Shown: positions 55,059 through 64,000, counted from the first letter of the stretch. The stretch: 64,000 nucleotides of DNA from Marinobacter algicola DG893 (GCF_000170835.1 NZ_ABCP01000003.1:120589-184588); one strand, 5' to 3'. Notes: generated by a model from the sequence alone, not told the origin. Program-made: numbers and translations.

Positions 55059-56084
55059 GTGAACGCATCCATAGCAACCATGGCATGGCTTGAAGACGCC
55101 TGGGGCCGACTGCTCCAACGCATCGCCGGTAACCGGATGCCCCATGCCCTGATGGTGACGGGCGAGAACGGCGTGGGAAAGCGTTTGTTTGCCAATGCGC
55201 TCGCCGGTTTGCTGGTCTGTGAGAAGGCGGACATGGATGCAGGTTCCCCTTGCGGCATCTGTAAGCAGTGCGAATTGGTCGCCGCGGGCACCCATCCGGA
55301 TATCCGAACTTACGCACCCGAAAAATCACGGATGATCAAGATTGATCAGATTCGTTCGCTGTCCGCGTTCGCGGTCGGCTCTCCCCAGGTGGCTTCCCGC
55401 AAGGTGGCCATTATTGATCGGGCGGACCAGTTGAACATCAATTCCGCCAACGCTCTGCTAAAAACCCTTGAAGAACCTGCTGAAGACGTTGTGCTTCTGC
55501 TGCTGCAGGAGAGTGGCAGGCCGGTATTGCCGACGATTCGTTCCCGCTGCCAGAGTTTGCTGATCGCCACACCGGATGGAGATCAGGCTGCTGGCTGGCT
55601 GGCGACGGCGGTCAGAGCGATGGATGGCGACAACAGGCCAACACCGGAGCAGTGTGCCAAGGCGCTGGCACTGGCAGCCAATGCGCCGCGGCTGGCCCTG
55701 GAATACGCTACCGGAGAGTTTATCAGCCTGCGGGATGAGGCGTTGGACAACTTCCGCCATTTCATGAAGGGGCAGCTCACTCTTTCCGAGGCTGCGAAGC
55801 CATTCAAGGCGATGGGGCTTGAAAGCGCTCTATGGCTATTTGAGGGCTGGGCTGGTGACCTTGCCCGCATCAGTGTCGGCGGTGAGCCAAGGGATGCGGA
55901 AGCGGCGGACATGTTAACGTTCCTTGCCAGAAACAATCCTTCCTGGCGTGCTCATGAGCTCCTGGATGCGATACACGAGTCCAGGTCGGCTGGCGTTTAC
56001 AACGTGAACCCTGAGTTGGAAGCGGGCCGGTTGCTGATCGCATGGCAGAAACTCATGCCGCGCCGCAGACCAGCTACGGGATAA
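55059..56084 (+). CDS. holB: DNA polymerase III subunit delta prime
   Basis: 341 residues from GTG 55059 (an ATG at 55080 is possible). Clamp-loader AAA+ fold: Walker-A-like GENGVGKRLFANALAG, zinc-binding cysteines (SPCGICKQCELVAAG with a preceding Cys), ALLKTLEEPAED and sensor SRCQSLL. It opens the sliding clamp with DnaX and delta. In pseudomonads tmk precedes holB and pilZ follows; here pilZ follows but tgpA precedes. Confidence 0.94.
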   Translation: MNASIATMAWLEDAWGRLLQRIAGNRMPHALMVTGENGVGKRLFANALAGLLVCEKADMDAGSPCGICKQCELVAAGTHPDIRTYAPEKSRMIKIDQIRSLSAFAVGSPQVASRKVAIIDRADQLNINSANALLKTLEEPAEDVVLLLLQESGRPVLPTIRSRCQSLLIATPDGDQAAGWLATAVRAMDGDNRPTPEQCAKALALAANAPRLALEYATGEFISLRDEALDNFRHFMKGQLTLSEAAKPFKAMGLESALWLFEGWAGDLARISVGGEPRDAEAADMLTFLARNNPSWRAHELLDAIHESRSAGVYNVNPELEAGRLLIAWQKLMPRRRPATG

Positions 56085-56215
56085 ACAGAGTGGTCAATGG
56101 CGCGGCAGGATAGGGCAGTGATGAACAACTACTGCTATGATTGCGGAATATCAGGAGTTTATTGACTCCGATTGCTATCTATACAGAGCTATCAACACAG
56201 AGAAAGGTGTTTACT

Positions 56216-56566
56216 ATGGGGCCTGGTTTTGGCGCACGCAGTGGCATTCTCACGCTGACCATCAAGGATAAGGCGGTACTCTACGCGGCCTACATGCCTT
56301 ATATCCGGCAGGGCGGGTTGTTTATTCCCACGCAAAAGCAGTATCAATTGGGCGATGAAGTGTTCCTGTTGCTCAACCTGATGGATGAGCCGGAAAAGAT
56401 CCCCGTGGCGGGCAAGGTGATCTGGATTACTCCGAAGGGTGCTCAGGGCAACCGTGCAGCGGGCATTGGCGTGCAGTTCGATGGTGAAGACGAAACCGCG
56501 CGTACCAAAATCGAGTCCTACCTGGCGGGTTCATTGAGCTCGGATCGACCCACCCATACAATGTAA
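56216..56566 (+). CDS. pilZ: PilZ, type IV pilus assembly protein
   Basis: 116 residues from ATG 56216, with AAAGGTG seven bases upstream; the frame extends to 56141 but without family similarity. The sequence is nearly canonical for pseudomonad PilZ (GILTLTIKDKAVLYAAYMPY, PVAGKVIWITPKGAQGNRAA). It lacks the RxxxR c-di-GMP motif, as the original PilZ does. It acts with PilB and FimX in pilus extension. Downstream of holB, as in Pseudomonas. Confidence 0.95.
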   Translation: MGPGFGARSGILTLTIKDKAVLYAAYMPYIRQGGLFIPTQKQYQLGDEVFLLLNLMDEPEKIPVAGKVIWITPKGAQGNRAAGIGVQFDGEDETARTKIESYLAGSLSSDRPTHTM

Positions 56567-56574
56567 GCGCTTCA

Positions 56575-57492
56575 ATGAATGACACCGTTCTGGAAACCCC
56601 ACCTGATACAACAATGACGTGTCGGGACATCAACTGGTCCCTTAAGCACATTGAACTTGCTGGCTTGCACTGGCCCGCTGACGCAGCCTCTGAAACCTGG
56701 CCGGTGCTGATGCTCCACGGCTGGCTGGACAATGCTTTGTCATTTGCCAGGTTGGCCCCGGCGTTAGCGGGCAAACGCGATGTCTACTCTCTCGATATGG
56801 CAGGACATGGGCGCTCCGGACACCGACCTGAAGGTCAGGGTTACCAGTTGATGGATTACGTGGCGGACCTCGCGGAACTGATTGAGACCCATTTCAAAGA
56901 CTCACCGGAAGGGCAGGTTGATCTGGTGGGCCATTCACTTGGAGGTATCGTCAGCGTGCTATACGCGGCGGCATTTCCGGAGCGTGTACGCCGGTTGGTC
57001 ATGATCGACAGCATAGGGCCGATCAGCCGTAAACCGGATGAGGTGATCGGGCAGATGCGCAAGTCGATCATCAAACGAATGACGGGTTCCGGGAAGGCGG
57101 TCGTATACCCTGATATTGGTGCGGCAGCCAAGGCTCGGGAGGGCGGTATGATTCCCTTGTCGCCTGAGGCTGCTCGGATGTTGGTTGCGCGTAGCATGAA
57201 ACCCTCCGGAGAGGGGTTCGTGTGGCAAACCGATCCACGTTTACGTCACCCATCGATGATGATGATGGATGAGGCTCAGGTCACCGCTTGTCTGAAAAAG
57301 GTTGTCACGCCAACGCGGTTCCTGCGTGCGACGCAGGGGCTCCTGGCCAGTCGCCCGGAACTCGATTCACGTTTGTATGCCGTCGCGAACCTGGATGTGG
57401 TGGCCGTGCCCGGAGGCCACCATTGCCACCTGGACGGGGATGTTGAACCCGTCATTGATGCAGTCAGAGGCTTTTTAGACGATGCAGAATAA
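56575..57492 (+). CDS. Alpha/beta hydrolase
   Basis: 305 residues. The fold motifs are LMLHGWLDNALSF (oxyanion loop), nucleophile elbow LVGHSLGGIVS (Ser), and the C-terminal His in VPGGHHCHLD. The substrate is not evident; related bacterial proteins are esterases or haloalkane-type hydrolases. It begins eight bases after pilZ and overlaps the DUF4892 gene by 11 bases, so it belongs to the same transcript. Confidence 0.88.
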   Translation: MNDTVLETPPDTTMTCRDINWSLKHIELAGLHWPADAASETWPVLMLHGWLDNALSFARLAPALAGKRDVYSLDMAGHGRSGHRPEGQGYQLMDYVADLAELIETHFKDSPEGQVDLVGHSLGGIVSVLYAAAFPERVRRLVMIDSIGPISRKPDEVIGQMRKSIIKRMTGSGKAVVYPDIGAAAKAREGGMIPLSPEAARMLVARSMKPSGEGFVWQTDPRLRHPSMMMMDEAQVTACLKKVVTPTRFLRATQGLLASRPELDSRLYAVANLDVVAVPGGHHCHLDGDVEPVIDAVRGFLDDAE

Positions 57493-58384
57493 GCGCTTGT
57501 CGCAATTAGTAGGTTGGAGTGTCGCCATTTTCATGGGTTTTTCGACCATGGCGTTGGCTCAGATGCCGCCGCCGGAACCGTTTCCGGAAGCGCGCCTTGA
57601 GCAGGAAATCAGCATTAAGTCGCCGGGGCACCTGGTTTTGTTCAGTCCGGTCCGTGAGGTGAACAACGAGATTCGCTCCGCGTCCATGGCCCGGCTCCCG
57701 GTCAAGGGCGTCGGGCAGTTATACGAAGTTCAGGGCGGCGCCAACCGTGAAGAGGCTCGCGATCACTATCTAAGGGAACTGCAGACCCGTGGCGCCCAGA
57801 TACTGTTTGAGTGTTCCGGAAGGAATTGCGGGCGCAGTAACGTATGGGCCAACCAGATTTTCGATCAATCCAGCCTCTATGGGCGGGACAACAATCAGGA
57901 CTATCTTGTTGCCGGTTCGATCGATGAGAACGGCCAGCCATGGCTGACGCTGGTGTATACGGTTACCCGCGCCAATCAGCGCCAGTTTGTCTGGGTTGAA
58001 CATCTGGTGGCCCCTCAGGGAACCGAGATTCCCGGAATGGGCAACGAGAGCGCGAGAATCAAGGGGCCGGTGATTGTGCCCTGGCAGGGTGGCATCACCT
58101 ACCGCTTTGAGTGGAGTGGGGCCGATCGCCGCATCATCAATGACTGGGCCGGCGAGGCCGATGCCCGGGTAATACTGACGGCCTATTCCCAGCTAAAGGA
58201 AAATGAAACCCTGGAAGCGTCTATGGAGCGGGCGGAAGCGGCAGCACAGTCACTGTCCCAGGTATTGGCCAAAAGTGGCGTTTCAGAAAGCCGTCAGATG
58301 ATAATCACGGTTGGCCCCACGGTTGTGATACCAAATCCCGACCGTCAAGGTGACCGGGTTGAAGTGATGGTAATTACGAGGTGA
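57482..58384 (+). CDS. DUF4892 domain-containing exported protein
   Basis: 300 residues with a signal peptide (VAIFMGFSTMALAQMPP). The central block LQTRGAQILFECSGRNCGRS with NVWANQIFDQSSLYG is the DUF4892 signature, including a Cys pair. The C-terminus (VIPNPDRQGDRVEVMVITR) resembles the end of OmpA-like domains. DUF4892 proteins are found in the envelope of pseudomonads and marine relatives; the function is unknown. Its start overlaps the hydrolase gene. Confidence 0.85.
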   Translation: MQNKRLSQLVGWSVAIFMGFSTMALAQMPPPEPFPEARLEQEISIKSPGHLVLFSPVREVNNEIRSASMARLPVKGVGQLYEVQGGANREEARDHYLRELQTRGAQILFECSGRNCGRSNVWANQIFDQSSLYGRDNNQDYLVAGSIDENGQPWLTLVYTVTRANQRQFVWVEHLVAPQGTEIPGMGNESARIKGPVIVPWQGGITYRFEWSGADRRIINDWAGEADARVILTAYSQLKENETLEASMERAEAAAQSLSQVLAKSGVSESRQMIITVGPTVVIPNPDRQGDRVEVMVITR

Positions 58385-58389
58385 TGGGG

Positions 58390-59598
58390 ATGAACGGGCC
58401 ATCCGAGACCGAGCTTCAGGATGAAGAGCAGAAGCCAGCAGACGACATCTCCCAGATTGTCACGAGCACCGGCATATCCGCTGCTCAGTCGACCTCCGAG
58501 AAAGGCGATCTCGGGCCGTCTGCCCCTGGTAAGGGCAAAACCGTTGCGCTGACGCTTGGTAGCGGCGGGGCCAGGGGCTACGCCCATATAGGCGCGATTG
58601 AGATATTGGTTGAAAGGGGCTACGACATTGTCGCTATCTCCGGCTGTTCCATGGGGGCTTTGATTGGGGGTGTGTTTGCAGCTGGTAAAATGAAGGATTA
58701 CAAGGACTGGGTAACCGGTTTGGGGCAGTTCGATGTGCTGAAACTGCTGGATGTGACTTTTAGCTCCGTCGGCGCCATTCGTGGAGAAAAAATATTTTCC
58801 GTGGTGCGGGAAATGATTGGAGATACCCGAATTGAAGACCTTCCAATTGCCTACACCGCTGTGGCGACGGATCTCCTTGCCCACAAGGAAATATGGTTTC
58901 AGGAAGGGCCGTTGGATCAGGCCATCCGGGCATCGGTTGCCATACCCAGTGTGGTGACGCCTTTGGTGTTGAATGGACGCGTGTTGGTGGATGGAGCCTT
59001 GCTCAACCCACTGCCCATCATTCCGACCATTTCCTCCCATGCCGATATGATTGTGGCCGTGAACCTCAGCGGAGAAGACGACCGCGGGCGCAGATTGCCG
59101 GATGCTGCATTCGAAAATCCCGAGGATGACGGTGATACCGAGGAATGGGTCGAGAAAATCCGTGACAAGGCCTCCCGTTGGTTTGATTGGGACGCCCTGA
59201 AGACCTTCAGTCCTAAAAAGGAGGGTGGCTCGTCGAGCTCACCGGAAGAGAAAATCAGCAAGGCGGTGGCGAAGAACGAGAACAACAAAAAGACGCCTGC
59301 GATAAAATCGGAACCGAAGAAACACCAGGACGATCACGAGACGATTGACTGGGATAAGCTGGGTATCGGTAAGTTCGATGTCATGAACCTGACCATCGAG
59401 ACCATGCAAAGCGCCTTGGTACAATACAAAATCGCCGGGTATCCACCCGATTTACTGGTAAACATTCCCAAGAATGCCAGTCGCAGCTATGACTACCACA
59501 AGGCGCCTGAGCTGATTCAGCTAGGACGGGAGCGCATGGCCGCCGCGCTGGACCGATACGAAGAGAATCAGAACAGTTCCGGCCCACTGGCGATATGA
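58390..59598 (+). CDS. RssA-like patatin phospholipase with charged insertion
   Basis: 402 residues from ATG 58390 (AGGTGA five bases upstream; ATG 58384 also possible). The patatin fold is clear: oxyanion loop GSGGARGYAHIGAIE, nucleophile elbow GCSMGA, dyad Asp in LVDGALLNPLPI. Between about residues 225 and 325 lies a long, very hydrophilic Lys/Glu-rich insertion, after which conserved C-terminal helices resume (DKLGIGKFDVMNLTIETMQS). It has no signal peptide. The role is likely phospholipid hydrolysis or remodelling. Confidence 0.9.
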   Translation: MNGPSETELQDEEQKPADDISQIVTSTGISAAQSTSEKGDLGPSAPGKGKTVALTLGSGGARGYAHIGAIEILVERGYDIVAISGCSMGALIGGVFAAGKMKDYKDWVTGLGQFDVLKLLDVTFSSVGAIRGEKIFSVVREMIGDTRIEDLPIAYTAVATDLLAHKEIWFQEGPLDQAIRASVAIPSVVTPLVLNGRVLVDGALLNPLPIIPTISSHADMIVAVNLSGEDDRGRRLPDAAFENPEDDGDTEEWVEKIRDKASRWFDWDALKTFSPKKEGGSSSSPEEKISKAVAKNENNKKTPAIKSEPKKHQDDHETIDWDKLGIGKFDVMNLTIETMQSALVQYKIAGYPPDLLVNIPKNASRSYDYHKAPELIQLGRERMAAALDRYEENQNSSGPLAI

Positions 59599-59681
59599 AC
59601 GCTGAAGCAGGGAGGCTGCAGCCGGTGGTGGAAAGAGCGTATAATCCTGCGCTTTGATCATTTCCGGACAGGAAGAGCGTT

Positions 59682-60566
59682 TTGAGCAGCCCGATTGAAG
59701 ACCTGCATACCGTTAGGGATTACCTACGATACGTGTCATCCCGTTTTGCCGACTCGCCGTTGTATTTTGGCCATGGCACGGACAACGTGTGGGATGAGTC
59801 TGTTCAACTGGTTATGCGCAGCCTCCATTTGCCTCTGGAAAACAATACTTTGTTCCTGGATGCGCGGCTGACACGGGAAGAACGTGCGCTGATCCTTGAG
59901 CGCATGCAGCGCCGGATTGACGACAGGGTTCCCCTGGCTTATCTGTTGGGCGAGGCTTGGTTCATGGGGCTGCCATTTCATGTGGATGAACGCGTGCTGG
60001 TACCTCGCTCACCGTTGGGAGAGCTGATTCAAGGCGGGTTGCAGCCCTGGCTGGGTAACAAACCCGTCGGCAGGATCCTGGACTTGTGCACTGGCAGTGG
60101 CTGTATTGGCATTGCAGCTGCGAGTGTATTCGAGGATGCCGAGGTGGACCTTGCGGATATCTCTACCGACGCCCTCGACGTGGCGGCGGTCAACATCGAC
60201 TACCACGAGGTCGGTGACCGGGTAAGCACTGTGCGCGCCGATGTGTTCGATGGGCTTGAAGGGCGATACGATGTCATCCTCAGCAACCCTCCCTATGTGG
60301 ACGCTGACGATATTGCGGATATGCCGGCGGAGTATGGCCACGAACCGGAACTTGGCCTTGCAGCCGGGAGAGATGGGCTGGACATCGCCCATCGGATACT
60401 CGCGAGGGCAGCCGATTACCTGAACCCTGGTGGCCTCTTGATTGTTGAGGTCGGGAATAGCTGGGTGGCGTTACAGGAAGCCTATCCGGATATGCCGTTT
60501 ACCTGGCTGGAATTTGAGAATGGCGGCGACGGTGTGTTTCTGTTGACTGCTGAAGACTTACATTAA
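59682..60566 (+). CDS. prmB: Ribosomal protein L3 N5-glutamine methyltransferase PrmB
   Basis: 294 residues. SAM-binding [15 protein letters not shown], catalytic NPPYVDADD and the PrmB-specific tail [20 protein letters not shown] are present. It methylates a Gln of ribosomal protein L3. The start is TTG at 59682, preceded by AGGAAGAG. It lies just before aroC, the standard prmB-aroC arrangement. Confidence 0.95.
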   Translation: MSSPIEDLHTVRDYLRYVSSRFADSPLYFGHGTDNVWDESVQLVMRSLHLPLENNTLFLDARLTREERALILERMQRRIDDRVPLAYLLGEAWFMGLPFHVDERVLVPRSPLGELIQGGLQPWLGNKPVGRILDLCTGSGCIGIAAASVFEDAEVDLADISTDALDVAAVNIDYHEVGDRVSTVRADVFDGLEGRYDVILSNPPYVDADDIADMPAEYGHEPELGLAAGRDGLDIAHRILARAADYLNPGGLLIVEVGNSWVALQEAYPDMPFTWLEFENGGDGVFLLTAEDLH

Positions 60567-60590
60567 ATACCCTGGATAAGATGCTGAATC

Positions 60591-61685
60591 ATGTCAGGAA
60601 ATAGCTTCGGAAAATTGTTTACGGTGACCAGCTTTGGTGAGAGCCACGGGGCTGCGCTCGGGTGCATAATTGATGGTTGCCCTCCGGGGCTTGAGCTGTC
60701 CGAGGCTGATATGCAGCGGGATCTGGACCGCCGCAAGCCCGGCACATCGCGGCATACCACCCAGCGCCGGGAAGCGGATGAGGTGAAGATTCTGTCGGGG
60801 GTGTTCGAAGGTAAGACCACGGGCACGCCCATCGGGCTGGTGATCGAGAATACCGATCAGCGCTCAAAGGATTATTCGAAGATCGCGGAGCAGTTCCGTC
60901 CTGCCCATGCCGACTATACCTACATGCATAAGTACGGTGTTCGGGATTATCGGGGTGGAGGCCGGTCTTCTGCACGCGAGACAGCGATGCGGGTCGCCGC
61001 CGGTGCCGTTGCACGGAAATTTCTGGAGCAGCGCCTTGGCATCACGATTCGGGGCTATCTCTCCCAGTTGGGACCGATCCGCATTGAGAAGATCGATTGG
61101 GATCAGGTTCACCAGAATCCGTTTTTCTGCCCGGATGCCGATAAGGTGCCGGAAATGGAAGCCTACATGGATGCCCTGCGCAAGGAGGGCAATTCCATCG
61201 GTGCCCGTATCAATGTGGTCGCTGAGGGTGTTCCTCCCGGCTTGGGTGAGCCGATTTTTGACCGTCTGGACGCGGACCTGGCTCACGCGTTGATGAGCAT
61301 CAATGCGGTGAAGGGTGTTGAGATTGGCGCCGGCTTTGGGTGTGTTGACCAAAAAGGCACAGAGCACCGGGATGAGTTAACCCCTGAAGGGTTCCTGTCG
61401 AACCATGCCGGAGGTGTTCTTGGCGGAATTTCGTCGGGGCAGCCGATCCTTGCCAGTATTGCGTTGAAACCGACGTCCAGCTTGCGGTTGCCGGGGCGGA
61501 GTATTGATGTGCATGGCAATCCTGTGGAGGTGATTACCACGGGACGGCATGATCCCTGTGTGGGTATTCGTGCGACGCCGATTGCGGAGGCGATGATGGC
61601 CATTGTGTTGATGGATCATTATCTGCGCCATCGTGGCCAGAATGGGGATGTCACTGTGTCTACGCCTAATATTGGGCAGGCCTGA
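60591..61685 (+). CDS. aroC: Chorismate synthase
   Basis: 364 residues. All signatures are seen: [60 protein letters not shown] and [15 protein letters not shown]. It converts EPSP to chorismate with reduced FMN, feeding aromatic amino acids and folate (pabB in this window). A long palindromic repeat follows 46 bp after the stop. Confidence 0.97.
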   Translation: MSGNSFGKLFTVTSFGESHGAALGCIIDGCPPGLELSEADMQRDLDRRKPGTSRHTTQRREADEVKILSGVFEGKTTGTPIGLVIENTDQRSKDYSKIAEQFRPAHADYTYMHKYGVRDYRGGGRSSARETAMRVAAGAVARKFLEQRLGITIRGYLSQLGPIRIEKIDWDQVHQNPFFCPDADKVPEMEAYMDALRKEGNSIGARINVVAEGVPPGLGEPIFDRLDADLAHALMSINAVKGVEIGAGFGCVDQKGTEHRDELTPEGFLSNHAGGVLGGISSGQPILASIALKPTSSLRLPGRSIDVHGNPVEVITTGRHDPCVGIRATPIAEAMMAIVLMDHYLRHRGQNGDVTVSTPNIGQA

Positions 61686-61731
61686 CAGTACCATCGACTG
61701 ACCTGCCAGAACTGGCCAAACGGAGCCTGCC

Positions 61732-61834
61732 CCGGAGAATAGGGCTATTCAAAACACGCCCGTGAATACGTCCCTGTAGGGCTCGGTCGCGCCATCCCTG
61801 GCGCTCCACGGTTTTGAATAGCCCTATTCTCCGG
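61732..61834. repeat. 103-bp palindromic repeat element between aroC and the MFS gene
   Basis: Two perfectly complementary 24-bp arms (61732-61755 and 61811-61834, beginning CCGGAGAATAGGGCTATTC) enclose a 55-bp core. The core starts ACGCCCGTGAATACG and contains an inner hairpin GCGCCA/TGGCGC. The first 25 bp of the core recur exactly at 63976-64000. No ORF or transposase is inside. It looks like a REP/MITE-like dispersed element that may also act as a transcription barrier. Confidence 0.85.
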
Positions 61835-61874
61835 AGCGATTGAGCATTTGTGATAACTCTCTGGAGAGATCCGT

Positions 61875-63014
61875 ATTTACTGGCGACTATCCAACCTCTA
61901 CTTCTGGTTTTTCGCTCTCCTCGGCGGCTTGCTGCCGTATTGGTCCCTGTATCTGGAAGGCAGGGGCTTCTCCTACCTTGAGATCGCCACGCTGATGGCG
62001 ACGATTCAATTGACCAAGATAGTGGCACCCAGTGTGTGGGGATGGCTTGGAGATCGGACCGGCCAACGGGTACGGCTGGTTCGGTTTGGTGCCATTACAG
62101 GGTCGCTGTTCTTCGTCGGCGTGTTCATGGAGCCCGGGTTTTACGGGCTGTTGTTGGTGATGCTGGCGTTCACGTTCTTCTGGAATGCGATTTTGCCGCT
62201 TTATGAGGTGATCACCCTGCGGTCACTGGGAACGCAGCGTGAAAAATACGGCAAGGTGCGGTTGTGGGGCTCGGTAGGGTTTATTGGTGCGGTGGCGCTG
62301 GTGGGCGGGATTCTTGAGCTCATCCCGATCACTCTGTTGCCGTGGCTGTTGTTGCCGGTGTTTGCCGGGATTGCAGTGTCGGCGTTTCTGGTGCCGTCGG
62401 AGCGGGGGGAGCGTAAGCCACCGGCGCCCAAGGGCAGCCTGAAGGCGATCGTGACTCACCCGGCGGTGGTAACGTTCTTTCTGATGAACTTTCTGCTGCA
62501 GGTGTCCCATGGGGCGTACTACACGTTTTTCAGTATTCACCTGGAGCAGCATGGGTACGGTAAGTTGGCGATTGGGTTGTTGTGGTCGCTGGGAGTGCTG
62601 GCGGAGATTGGTTTGTTCCTGGTGATGCATCGGCTGACTCGTAATTTCACCGTGCGACAGATTGCGATTGCGGCTCTGGCGTTGACGATGATTCGCTGGG
62701 TGTTGATTGCGGAAGTGACGGATATGGTGGCGGTGCTGATTTTTGCGCAGTTGCTGCATGCAGCCTCTTACGGCGCCCTGCACGCGATTTCCGTGCAGTA
62801 TATCCAGGGTTTCTTCGGGCAGCATCATCACGGTCAGGGGCAGGCGCTCTACAGCGGGCTGACCTTCGGTGCCGGTGGCGCACTGGGTGCCTGGTTGTCG
62901 GGATTTCTGGTGGATGGTTTCAGTACTTCAGCCGCTTTCTGGGGCGGAGCAGCGGCCATGGCCATTGCTATTGTCATTACCTGGCGGGGCCTGAGGCCGC
63001 CGCCGGAGCAATGA
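61875..63014 (+). CDS. MFS transporter (HcaT/MFS_1-like), apparent ATT start
   Basis: 379 residues with about 12 transmembrane helices, starting YWRLSNLYFWFFALLGGLLP, the usual N-terminus of the 3-phenylpropionate-transporter-like branch. Upstream of this point the frame has a stop at 61854 and no ATG, GTG or TTG before residue 1. The codon ATT at 61875 has GGAGAG at a six-base spacing. The first common start codon, TTG 61929, would delete half of helix 1. Typical loop motif GWLGDRTGQRVRL is present. The substrate is unknown. Confidence 0.85.
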   Translation: MYWRLSNLYFWFFALLGGLLPYWSLYLEGRGFSYLEIATLMATIQLTKIVAPSVWGWLGDRTGQRVRLVRFGAITGSLFFVGVFMEPGFYGLLLVMLAFTFFWNAILPLYEVITLRSLGTQREKYGKVRLWGSVGFIGAVALVGGILELIPITLLPWLLLPVFAGIAVSAFLVPSERGERKPPAPKGSLKAIVTHPAVVTFFLMNFLLQVSHGAYYTFFSIHLEQHGYGKLAIGLLWSLGVLAEIGLFLVMHRLTRNFTVRQIAIAALALTMIRWVLIAEVTDMVAVLIFAQLLHAASYGALHAISVQYIQGFFGQHHHGQGQALYSGLTFGAGGALGAWLSGFLVDGFSTSAAFWGGAAAMAIAIVITWRGLRPPPEQ

Positions 63015-63044
63015 TTAGTGTCGCTGTGAGGGTTACCGCGTGTT

Positions 63045-63911
63045 TTACTGAAGGTCTGCAGCGATATCCAGTAAAGCCTGGGCCTGTGGGCTCAGCGACC
63101 GGCCTTTTAGGCCAATACCGCCGAGGATTCGGCTTACGGAATGGGGTACGGAAAGTACGGTGAGTGAGTCGTCGACCATGCTTACCGGCAGCACGCTCCA
63201 ACCGAGCCCCACACTGGCCATCATTTTAATGGTTTCCAGGTAGTTGGTTGGCATCTGGATTTTCAGGGGTAGGCTTGCGTCAAGAAACAGCCGGCTGATG
63301 GATCGGTAGGTGGCAGTGCCGGCCTCTGGAAGCAGAGCATCATAGCGGGACAGGTGTTCTAACCCGGGCTTTTTCAGCGACGCTAGTGGGTGCTCCGGCG
63401 AAACCACGAAGGCCATGGCATCTTCCCAGCGCACGTGCACGTCGAACGCCTGATCCATGCTTTCACTGAGCGTCACAAACGCTAACTCGGCCGTGCGTTT
63501 GCGCATCTGCCCGAAGGCGCTTTCAGAATCCATGAACTGCAGTTCCAGTGACACCTCCGGAAAATCCCGGTTCAGCCGCCGCAACCAGGCAGGAAGGTGG
63601 TGCAGTCCAATGTGGTGGCTGGCTATCACTGATAGCTGTCCTGAAACCGATCCCTCGCGATCTGACAGCGCCTGTCGGGCATTGTGCACTTCATCCAGAA
63701 TTCGCCGGGCATGGGGCAGCAGGCGTGCCCCTGCGTCCGTTAAGCGGACCTGTCTATTACTCCGGTCGATCAGCTTCGTTCCCAATTGGTTCTCCAACGC
63801 TGCCAGTCGTTTGCTGATTGCTGGCTGAGTCAGGTGCAACAGCTCTGCCGCCTCGGAGAACGACTCTTGGTCTACGATTGTCAGGAATGCTTTCAGGGAG
63901 TTCGGGTCCAT
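63045..63911 (-). CDS. LysR-family transcriptional regulator
   Basis: 288 residues from the ATG at 63911 with AAGGAGGT upstream; the frame extends to 63953 without need. The N-terminal HTH is SLKAFLTIVDQESFSEAAEL, with LTQPAISKRLAALENQLGTK. The effector domain (SVIASHHIGLHHLPAWLRRL, TVLSVPHSVSRILG) is ordinary. It is convergent with the MFS transporter gene (30-bp gap). Its targets are not evident. Confidence 0.92.
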   Translation of the reverse strand: MDPNSLKAFLTIVDQESFSEAAELLHLTQPAISKRLAALENQLGTKLIDRSNRQVRLTDAGARLLPHARRILDEVHNARQALSDREGSVSGQLSVIASHHIGLHHLPAWLRRLNRDFPEVSLELQFMDSESAFGQMRKRTAELAFVTLSESMDQAFDVHVRWEDAMAFVVSPEHPLASLKKPGLEHLSRYDALLPEAGTATYRSISRLFLDASLPLKIQMPTNYLETIKMMASVGLGWSVLPVSMVDDSLTVLSVPHSVSRILGGIGLKGRSLSPQAQALLDIAADLQ

Positions 63912-63975
63912 TGTGGTTACCTCCTTAATTGCGACACTTGGTGTAGGTCGCATGCCGGGAAAACCTTTCCAAAAA

Positions 63976-64000
63976 ACGCCCGTGAATACGTCCCTGTAGG
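63976..64000. repeat. Second copy of the palindromic-element core, cut by the window edge
   Basis: These 25 bases are identical to 61756-61780 (ACGCCCGTGAATACG then TCCCTGTAGG). The sequence just before it (GGGAAAACCTTTCCAAAAA) differs from the arm of the first copy but is placed likewise. The rest lies outside the window. Confidence 0.85.

Noticed and set aside
61732..61834. Insertion sequence or integron attC interpretation of the palindrome
   Set aside because: No transposase or integrase, no target duplication visible and no attC R-box pair; repeat-element reading fits better.

Overview
The window reads as one contiguous piece of a gammaproteobacterial chromosome, most likely Marinobacter or a close marine relative. 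The evidence is inferential: pseudomonad-like versions of PilZ, FabH2, ThrH, YcgL/YcgN and TgpA, moderate-to-high GC, and an exosortase-linked PrsK/PrsR/PrsT set. No rRNA, tRNA, transposase, integrase, prophage or CRISPR array is visible. Coding density is high and almost all genes have recognisable families.

Layout. 1-7326 (minus strand): a hexose-6-phosphate mutarotase, an acyltransferase/SDR pair and prsK-prsR-prsT, with prsT cut by the window edge. 7504-13663 (plus): a 2OG-Fe(II) oxygenase, the 4.5S SRP RNA, dnaX-ybaB-recR, rnd, ycgL, ycgN and a small membrane protein. 13702-17830: a membrane-anchored VWA protein, then a MoxR ATPase with its CoxE-like VWA partner. 18135-26654: a tightly packed nine-gene operon. 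It joins one TolQ/ExbB-type channel protein, two ExbD/TolR-type proteins and a TonB/AgmX-like protein to three TPR proteins and two small exported proteins. It resembles the Agl-type proton-driven machines of myxobacteria and is the most interesting system here. One of its two ExbD-like proteins carries Asn where the proton-carrying Asp is expected.

26666-37170 is rich in lipid genes: MaoC hydratase, FadD-type acyl-CoA ligase, HrpA helicase, FabH2-type ketoacyl synthase, thioesterase, MlaA and a DUF3336 patatin. 37269-41939 holds GspA/ExeA and GspB, without the type II secretion core, and DinG. 42216-49100 holds a MalT-type regulator whose leader carries a perfect 18-bp inverted repeat, cysB and cysH facing each other, thrH and pabB. 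49228-51710 holds three exported proteins, one FilA/DUF6160-like and preceded by a CRP/Vfr-like palindrome. 51936-56566 holds DUF58-tgpA-holB-pilZ. 56575-63911 holds an alpha/beta hydrolase, a DUF4892 protein, an RssA-like patatin, prmB, aroC, an MFS transporter that appears to start at ATT, and a LysR regulator.

Non-coding features include several hairpin terminators, a 103-bp palindromic repeat after aroC whose core recurs at the right edge of the window, and short operator-like palindromes. Start codons were reassigned where Shine-Dalgarno spacing or family N-termini argued for it (dnaX, ybaB, the CoxE-like gene, fadD, dinG, the MalT-like gene, pilZ, MFS and LysR genes).
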